DNA from: Prototheca cutis
Lineage: Eukaryota > Chlorophyta > Trebouxiophyceae > Chlorellales > Chlorellaceae
DNA: 64,000 nucleotides
Reading direction: 5' to 3'
Assembly (NCBI GenBank): GCA_002897115.2
Contig: BCIH01000012.1
Coordinates: forward strand, 700,275-764,274
The notes beneath the pieces are model-generated. The model saw nothing but the letters and a program-made list of their open reading frames with translations, made no database searches and was not told where the DNA came from. Position 1 is the stretch's first letter. Each line of letters opens with the position of its first letter. A program made the position numbers and the translations under genes. Positions 57,159 through 64,000 of the stretch are shown here, piece by piece.

Positions 57159-59762
57159 GTTCAAAGAGGGATGCGAACTGGGGAACATGGGAGTGTGCGA
57201 ACCCTGTCACAACAGGCGCATCAAGCCATGCCCACGGGCGGTGCGGTCGTTCTGGGGTCTGACGATGCAGGCAAACCCAATGCAACCCCCCCCCCTCCCC
57301 CACACCCCACCACCAGCACACTCACCATTGGGCCCAACCAGCGCCACGCGCTCACCCTTGCGCACGGTGAGGTTGGCGCCGGTGAACAGCGATTTGTCAC
57401 CATAGCCGTGGCGGACGTCCTCTGCCTCCACCGCCACCTCACCCATGCCTTCCACAGGTGGGAAAGCAAAGTGCCTGCAGGGAAGAGGAGCAACAGAGCC
57501 GAATGGTCGGTGCGCAGGTCCCTGGAGGTGGTGCCAAGGGTGTGCGATGACCCGTCCAGCTGCTATCCTCCCTACAACTACAGCAGACACGCCGACAACC
57601 AGGGGACGACGATGCCGAGCTCACCTCCGTTTGGCCACAAACGGCTTTTCCAGCAGCTGGCCGGGCGCCTGCATGCGTTCCAGGGCCTTGGCCGCTGTGG
57701 ATGCGCGGCCCGACCGCGCGCCGGCGCTCAGTCGAGCCACCAAGTCGCGCTGGTGCTTCATCTCCTTTTGCTGACGCTCCCAAGCCACATGCTGCTGCGC
57801 CTGCGCCTCACGTTTCTGCGCCAAGAAGGCCGTGTAGTTTCCTGCAGGGGCCAGAGGGGGGAGTTGGGCTTGGGGTGGCTGGGACAGGGAGGAGGGCACC
57901 ACCGCATCGTTCCAGTATGTGGACCTGGGGTGCCCCGCTGCCAGCACCCGTACACTGCCAACCCGCACATTCACAATGCCCGCGAGCAGCGGCACCTGGG
58001 TACGTGGTGGTGACACCCCGTTCTGTCTCCACAATCTTGGTGCACAGCCGGTCCAGAAACTCGCGGTCGTGACTGACAATGACCAGCGGGATGTCCAGCT
58101 GCTTCAGATGCTCTGCGGGTGGTTGGGGCGAGGTGCATGGCGAGCGAGTTCCGGCGTCCCAAGGCCGCACTTTTTTTTCGGATCACCATGTTTCTGTTTA
58201 CCAACTCCCCAAACAATTGTTCTCAACTCTGCCCCTTCTCCTCCCAACCCCCCACCACAAAATAAAATAAAACGGAACAAAAAACCTCCACACACAAAAA
58301 AAGAAACAAATCCATCAAAGGCGCTCGCCTTCCAGCCACTCGATGGTGGCGACATCGAGGTGGTTGGTGGGCTCGTCCAGGAGCAGGAGGTCAGGGTCCT
58401 GGAGCAGGATCTTGCCGATGCACATGCGCATCTGCCAGCCGCCGGAAAAGGACGCCACCAGCCGCTCGGCGTCGTCGGACCGAAAGCCCAACTCCGTCAT
58501 CATTTGCAACACGCGCTTGCCCACGATCGCCGTATCCAAGTCCACTGCACGGTCCACCAGCTCTGACAGCTCATCTGTGAAATACGTGCCACAGCATAAA
58601 CAGAAGGGTCTCATTGCGTGCGCCCGTGCCACCGGGCAGGTCCAGGCCTACCGTGCAACCCCAAACCCAGCCCACGCCTCGCAGCTCACTACCCCGTCCA
58701 GGACACGCCTGGCGCACCGAGAAGGGTGGCCATGTGGTCCATATCTTCCCCAGTGTTCTCCAACTCGCATTGGATCTCTTCCTGGCGCCGTATCCCCTGC
58801 GATTGGTTAGATGTGGGAGCTCTGGGCATGTCATAGTTCCAGAACGACAGGTAATCGAGTCATCAATTGCTCCAAAGTTGACGGCATCCCCAGGTGCCGC
58901 ATCAATTGGCGCCTAGCTGTGGTTACAGGCGCCCATGTGTGCGTGTGTGCGTGTGTGCGCGCGCACACACGCACACACGCACACACACACACACAGTCGC
59001 ATACTTGGAGTGCTGCATCAAATGCCGAGGCTAGCTCCTCGTGCAGTGTGCGGCCCGGCTCTAGCTGAAACTCCTGAGCCAGCATGGCGATCCGAAGGTC
59101 CCGCCGCGCCCGGGCCACCTCACCCGTGTCTGGACTCACACTGCCCAAGATCATCTGCGTACAGTGTGGCAAGTTGTGCTGCGGATTCTGGACTCCCCAG
59201 ATGCAGGACTTGCTGATGCCACACAGGTCAAAGACTCCCGTACAGATTCCAAAGTTTTGTCGGCACCTGCCCACTTCTCTGGGTCTTCCAACGATCAATC
59301 AATCCCATCACTCTACCAAAGTCTCACCTGGAGCTGGAGGGACTTGCCAGCACCGTTGATGCCCACGAGGCCCACACGCTCGCCCTTCTTCACCTCCCAC
59401 GTCACGTCGTGCAGCACCGTTTCGTTCTTGAACGTCTTGCCAACCTGCAGAGGTTATTGGGGGGGCCAGGGTCAGGTGCATGTTGTAGGGCAACATGCCG
59501 GCGACTGCGCCGAGCGATGTCGTCACGGATCAAAACAGGACACGCCACATGTCACACAACCTACCCCGCGCAGTTTGACCCCAGTAGTGGAGCCTCCCCA
59601 TGACTCGCCCAGCTCAACAGGCTGTGACGCCCCGGCACGGGGCCCTGCCACCCTGGTGGGCGGCCTTGGAGTGGCCACAAATGGCCTGTTGGGTCCTCGC
59701 CAAATGGTCCTGCTCCCTAGCGCCGAACCGATGACATTGGGTCTGCGTGGGGAAGAGGACAT
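56010..59762 (-). CDS. ABCF5: ABC-F family ATPase, ABCF5-like
   Basis: Soluble twin-cassette ATPase without membrane segments, of the group that acts on ribosomes. Exons on the minus strand are 59762-59565, 59444-59328, 59154-59005, 58796-58718, 58574-58329, 58112-57996, 57841-57625, 57474-57326, 57052-56893, 56714-56249 and 56108-56010, giving 665 residues. Cassette 1 has Walker A GINGAGKS (followed by Leu, not Thr), signature SFSGGWQMRM and Walker B LLLLDEPTNHLD. The linker AWERQQKEMKHQRDLVARL and GRASTAAKALERM is the ABC-F linker. Cassette 2 has GPNGAGKST, WLSGGEKARLALAKFM and LLVLDEPTNHLDIPSKE. The end SKKSKAEKARR plus NKNLKRWN matches plant ABCF5. A basic N-terminus of about 60 residues may target a plastid. 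Exons 5 and 9 end at GC donors. Confidence 0.93.
57077..57154. repeat. GT microsatellite in an ABCF intron
   Basis: About 36 GT units, broken once by ATTTT near 57088, next to the acceptor of exon 9 (CA on the gene strand). Confidence 0.95.
58936..58996. repeat. Alternating GT/GC/CA tract in an ABCF intron
   Basis: GTGTGTGC units pass through GCGCGC into CACACG and CA units. This makes an approximately palindromic alternating purine-pyrimidine stretch, just beyond the donor of exon 3. Confidence 0.9.
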
Positions 59763-60277
59763 CCATGGTGGGCACCAGCCCCTACATCGCCAAGGCAGGA
59801 CTGAAGCCCTGCCCACTGTGCCGCCCTGCCTCATGGGGCCACCGCAGCATTTCAGTTGACGCACTTCATTGGCATGCCCGGCATGCAGCATGCACGGTCA
59901 TGGACAGGCCTGCTGCTGCCGGCCAGAGCCAGCAGGCGGGCTCCCTGGTGCATGGCACTCCTCAAGAACTATGGCTCGGGACAGGTCTCAGCCCGCATGA
60001 CGTACTATTGGCACGTAAATGACATTTGTTTATTTTTCATGATACAAGCTGGGCCGTGCAGGTGCTGGAAATGGCGTGCATGCCGAATGTGTCTGGTGTC
60101 AATCGCATGACGCCGGCCCTGCATCTGATCCTGATCCAGCCAGCCCGAGCTTTCGGCTCCATTTCCCCCCTCCTTGGGGCCGGCCCTTGACAGCCGACCC
60201 GAGCATAGCCTGTTCCAAACGTCTTCAGGCAGGACATGCAACTGTGAGATAGTCGGTGGTCTCTTTCCCGCCGCAGG
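59763..60277. promoter_or_regulatory. Divergent promoter between ABCF5-like and NUP85-like genes
   Basis: 515 bp between head-to-head starts. CCCGCCGCAG just before the NUP85-like ATG resembles a splice acceptor, so a 5' UTR intron is possible. No coding sequence is seen. Confidence 0.5.
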
Positions 60278-61467
60278 ATGAGCACGGCCCCGGCTGCGCC
60301 CAATGCGGAGGCGCAGCTCTGCACCGTGCCGAGCGGGCGGGGCCAGCGCCTGAGGTTCAGCTGGGGCGCTGGATCGGAGCTGTTTTGTGTGCCTGTAGGT
60401 GGATGCGAGGCGGATCATGAGCGCGTCAGCTCGTCCTCGACCGTGCAGTGGTGGGTGGGTGGCTGTGGAGGCATGAACACTAAGCTGGGGGTACTGACCA
60501 TGCCCAGCTTTCCGGGCCTCCCATGAGCGGGAGACTCGCCTCCATGCGATGCAGATGGATGCCAAGACCCCATGATGTTTGCATTCTGCACATCTCCCCT
60601 AAGCACAGGGACGTTCCCGGCCCGCTGTGGCGCCAGGCCCTGTACGACTGCAGCGTCGCCTACTTGGAGTTTGAGCACGGGCGGGCCGGCCCAGGCGAGG
60701 GTCGCGAGCAGGCGGGGACCTACTGCGATGCAGTCGTCAGCATCCTGGAGTCTGCTGTCGCCGCTCAGACAGCCACGCGTGGCCCGAGGTGTGACCGGAA
60801 TATTGGGGACGGTGGAGGGGCGGGGGGAGGGGCCAGCCCGGGCACACATACTGATCGGGAGTTGGCAAATGTCTTTTGTTTCTATGCATTGTTGCAGGGG
60901 AGTCCTTTAACTGGGTTGTTGTTCCTGACAGGAGTGCCGATCTGTGTGCTGCACATGCCAGTCTCCCTGCAACGACAACCCGCCACACAGCGAGGATGCT
61001 TGGGAGCTGGAAAGCCTGGCCAGGAGCGCCGCTGTCTGCGATCTTGTGGCCACATTCTTCTGGCGTGCAGGACCCGGCGACGACAGCTTTGTGTTTTCCA
61101 TGGTGAGGTGGCTTGTTTGTTGATGTATGGCATGAGTACCAGCATGCAGGACTGGGGTCCATGTGCCGGCGCCCAGGAACAGGCCGCCTCCAGGCCGCAG
61201 GTCTTTCACATTCGCAGTATTTTCCGGGTAAACTTGCGCCCAATCACGCAAAGATATGACCATCCACTGCAGGAGTTTGCGTGGTGGGTGAGGCGGCATG
61301 CAGCGGTGCTGCTGCCGCGCGAAGCCTGGAAGGAGCTGCGGCCGGCGACGGTGGCGGCATACGGGCGCATGGACTGCCCTGAGCTGGAGCCCAGCTACTG
61401 GCACACGCTACAAGTATGTTTTGGGTTGGGTATTGGCAGGTCTAACTTTTTTGAGGGGGGTGATACA

Positions 61468-61537
<70 letters not shown>

Positions 61538-63140
61538 GCTCCGTTCTTGGACAATCATGGGTGTGCTTGATCGAAGATTTGGGGCGTTGGCACACTAAAC
61601 AGTAGACACAGAAACACGCCGGCACCGCCGCTGCCGCTTGCTCGCTTGCTTGCTGCAACCGCTTCACCCGCTCTTCCAGCTTGCTGTGGCCCGACCAATT
61701 ACATCTGCATCCCTTTCCCGCAGCGCCTCGCTTCGCTGGGGTGGACCGACGAGGCGCTGCGTCTGCTGGGCCTGCACTCGGACTGGGCTGCCTGGCGGGA
61801 CCGCGGGTCGCGGCAGGACCCAGAGATGGCGGCCCGTGTGAGGCGCCTCGACGCGGTGGCTGCGCTTTTGCGTGCAGCGCCAGCGGCAGCGCCCGGCATG
61901 CGGACCGGCTCGGCGCTCGACGGCGCCGAGCTTCTTGCGGCGCATGTGGCCTGGAAGGCGAGGGCCGCGGCTCTGGCAGCCGACGAGGACCTTTGGGCGG
62001 GGGACAGCATTGACGGCACGGTTCGTGAACAGCCCTTTTTTGGGGGGGGGGTTTTGAGTGTGCGTGCGTGTGTGTGGGGGAGGGGGACTCTGCTTGCACA
62101 CGAGCGAAAGAGGAGTCTCGGCACGTGTGGCCTTCCTGCCCCGAAAGCCTCTCGACCCTCGCATGCCCTGGACTAGCTGTCTCCAGAGACACACAACTCC
62201 ATCGACCAACCCTCGTGCTCCCCCTCCCCACCTGCCAATGCAGGCCCAGCTGCGTGAGTTGCTGCTGCTGTTGTCTGGCGGCAGCGCGCTGCAGGAACTC
62301 GTGGGCTCATCGGCTGCAGGGCGCCACCCCGCCGGCTCCTGGCTGGAGGCACTGGTGGCACTGCTGCTCGGCCGGCACACTGTGGCACACCGCGCGGCGG
62401 AGCTGCGCGAGGCGCTGCGCTGTGCGGTGGTGGCACGTTCGCCAGCGGCCGCCGCGGAGCCCGTGCTCGTGGCCGCACTCGTCGAGCGTGACCCTCAGGG
62501 GGTGCTGCAGGCTGCCTCGCTCATGGGCGCACCCTGGCTGCCGGCCCACGTCGCCGCGGCGCTGGCCCCGCACCCCGCAGGTCCGTGGTCGATTTTACGT
62601 ATGTGTGGGGGGGGGGGGACGTGCTGTGCCACCAGGCTGGCTGGGGACTCATTCTTGCTTTCCCATATGAACTTCCAACACCATCCCCAACCTTGCCAAC
62701 CTTCTTGCATTCCGCTCCCAGGGGGTGATCTGTGCACGGCGATGCTGGGCTTTTACGAAGTGTCACAGGCTGAATTTTACGCGCTGAACTTGGCCGAGGC
62801 GCTGCTGACTGCCCTGCCGACGCGCTCCGTGAGGCGGTGGGGGTGGTGGGACTTGCCTGAGACCACGCGTGCCTTGACTGCTGCGCGGGTTTAGGAATGC
62901 GCGGCATGAGGGAACGCACCGGTGGGCATGCAAGGGTGCATGGCTGGGAGAGCACTGCCCGGGATGGATGCGCTAACGTGGGCCTACGGTGTACTGCAGG
63001 TTGCACGAGAGTACATGGACTGGTGTCCGCGTCACGGCCAGCACGCGGCATGCCGTGCAAGCACAAAGGGCGTCGCTGCGGAACGGACCTGCGTCCCAGC
63101 CCTGCAGGGCCTGGCACCCGTCGGTGCAAGCGCGCGGTGA
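60278..63140 (+). CDS. Nucleoporin NUP85-like protein
   Basis: Scaffold nucleoporin of the Y (Nup107-160) complex, an alpha-solenoid. Proposed exons are 60278-60394, 60604-60788, 60932-61102, 61273-61413, 61724-62020, 62244-62580, 62722-62828 and 63000-63140. Recognisable parts are GPLWRQALYDCSVAYLEFE, HSEDAWELESLARSAAVCDLVATFFW, EFAWWVRRHAAVLL, YWHTLQRLASLGWTDEALRLLGLHS (the conserved NUP85 core), DLWAGDSIDGT, AELREALRCAVV, LLGRHTVAHRAAEL and DLCTAMLGFYEVSQAEFYALNLAEALL. The last visible exon starts VAREYMDWCPRHG. The junction between exons 2 and 3 does not keep phase with GT-AG borders (2 against 0), so an exon or a non-canonical site is missing there. More C-terminal exons may lie between 63141 and 63400. 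Confidence 0.75.
61471..61536 (+). repeat. GT microsatellite in a NUP85-like intron
   Basis: About 33 uninterrupted GT units on the coding strand. Confidence 0.95.
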
Positions 63141-63753
63141 TGCAGACCGGGATGCGCCTGCAGTTGGCAGTCTCTACCGCACTTTCCCGTGCCAGAGCCG
63201 ACAGACTCGCGGGGAGCTTGGGCCCGCTTGGCTGCTTCGTGGCGCCCGCAGCACAACTCGAGGGCGACCCCGCGTGCAAGCCAACAGACCCTCCCCTTGA
63301 GGCGAGAAAGGGCCGCTGTCGCATTCTCCAAACTTTCCACTTTGATCTTTGCAACCGTGTGGCACTGACATCTGACCGTTTGTTACTGAGCAATCTATGA
63401 GGGGCTGGGAGGTAGTCCTAGAGAGCATTTCCATACTCATCGCGACTGGCAGATTGCACAAACGTAGTTCGAGGAAGCTGGGGTTCCGCAGGAACCCCAG
63501 GGCATCGCAGTGTGAACAGGATTAAAGAGAGGGTCCAGTGATCGCCAGCATGTCGCTGGATCACGGTGGTGAACCGAACACCGGGCATTTATCGAGAATG
63601 CCCGAGCAATAAATGAGCAGAGGGGGGGAAGGGATTAAAATGGACATTCAGAGTCCGCAGGAACATTTACTCCTACAATAAACAAACTGTCGAGGATGTC
63701 AAGGACAAGGATTTGCACCTGTCCCTAAGAAGACATGGCACTCAAGTGGTGAC
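63141..63753. other. Region between the NUP85-like gene and the right-edge gene
   Basis: 613 bp. Part of it (63141 to about 63300) may still encode the NUP85 C-terminus, since one frame reads GDADRDAPAVGSLYRTF and GELGPAWLLRG. I cannot place the splice sites. The rest is AT-richer and appears non-coding. Confidence 0.4.
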
Positions 63754-63999
63754 CTAAGGGAAACAGAAAACGGGGTCTTGGGAGTTGCAACTTCCCCCAT
63801 TGTAGTCAATCTGGATCATCATGCACCCAGAGGGGTTGACAGGCTGGGACATGGTCCAGGATGCAGAGGTGCACGGCTTGNNGTAGTTTGTGCCACACAT
63901 GATGTTTTGTGAGAAGTTGGGGTCATTCTGACCCGAGGAGTTCTCGGTGTACTTGATAGCCTTGACCTCCCAGATAGAAGACTGGCTGTTGGAGTACGT
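63754..63999 (-). CDS. C-terminal end of a Cys-rich, probably secreted protein (partial)
   Basis: An open frame enters from the right edge and ends at the stop TAG (63756-63754). It reads SIWEVKAIKYTENSSG, NFSQNIMCGTNY, KPCTSASWTMSQPV, SGCMMIQIDYNGGSCNSQ and DPVFCFP. The five Cys, several N-glycosylation-like Asn-x-Ser/Thr sites and lack of charge suggest an extracellular domain. Two Ns lie inside. Family not recognised; carbohydrate-binding or cell-wall proteins of algae are possible. Confidence 0.5.
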   Translation of the reverse strand, partial: TYSNSQSSIWEVKAIKYTENSSGQNDPNFSQNIMCGTNYXKPCTSASWTMSQPVNPSGCMMIQIDYNGGSCNSQDPVFCFP

Positions 64000-64000
64000 G

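Noticed and set aside
57075..58013. 312-codon plus-strand open frame over the ABCF gene
   Set aside because: It starts in a GT microsatellite and runs antisense to conserved ABCF exons.
1..64000. tRNA genes, rRNA, CRISPR arrays, insertion sequences, retroelement polymerases, riboswitches
   Set aside because: I looked for their typical motifs (T-loop GGTTCGAATCC, regularly spaced direct repeats, reverse transcriptase or transposase motifs) and found none. A tRNAscan-SE and RepeatMasker run would be decisive.

Overview
The window is a GC-rich nuclear scaffold from a plastid-bearing eukaryote, most likely a chlorophyte green alga. A trebouxiophyte (Chlorella-like) alga is my best guess, but the sequence does not prove the class. 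The evidence is spliceosomal introns of roughly 70-300 bp with GT...AG borders in almost every gene, a Toc159-type chloroplast import receptor, a plant-type acyl-ACP thioesterase, a plant-type ABCF5 protein, a plant-type PITH protein, and a modular type I polyketide synthase as found in green algae. There are no operons, Shine-Dalgarno sites, CRISPR arrays or recognisable transposons. One 847-bp assembly gap (N) and scattered single Ns are present. I worked out exon borders by hand and checked that the reading phase carries across each intron. Where this failed, the entry says so.

Layout from left to right. 3-5744 (+) is the 3' end of a polyketide synthase: KS end, degenerate DH-like region, ACP, then three thioesterase-like domains. 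9066-6373 (-) is a secreted periplasmic-binding-protein-like gene broken by the gap. 9835-13607 (+) is Toc159. 16132-14693 (-) is an acyl-ACP thioesterase. 16563-17983 (+) is EMC3. 19926-18597 (-) is RNA polymerase III subunit RPC25. 23766-20867 (-) is an MRS2/CorA magnesium channel. 24384-25902 (+) is a Swi3/TIPIN replication-fork protein with a zinc knuckle. 28504-26093 (-) is a taspase-like threonine peptidase. 28991-29494 (+) is an FMC1-like LYR protein. 34855-30366 (-) is an AMBRA1-like WD40 protein. 36185-38441 (+) is SRP receptor alpha. 40163-40822 (+) is a small unknown gene. 42420-41258 (-) is mitochondrial uL15. 42763-43742 (+) is a PITH-domain protein. 47864-44420 (-) is a 1,015-residue low-complexity unknown. 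50092-53511 (+) is COG2. 53964-55698 (+) is homoserine dehydrogenase. 59762-56010 (-) is ABCF5-like. 60278 to about 63140 (+) is NUP85-like. 63999-63754 (-) is the end of a Cys-rich gene running off the right edge.

Most genes are housekeeping: secretion (EMC3, SRP receptor, COG2), organelles (Toc159, uL15m, FMC1, MRS2), transcription, replication and nuclear pore, and amino-acid or lipid synthesis. They sit mainly as alternating divergent and convergent pairs with short shared promoters. The least ordinary content is the polyketide synthase terminus with three tandem thioesterase-like folds (one lacking its nucleophile), the recurrent oligo-T/oligo-G tracts inside introns, three GC-AG introns in two genes, and several unrecognised genes.
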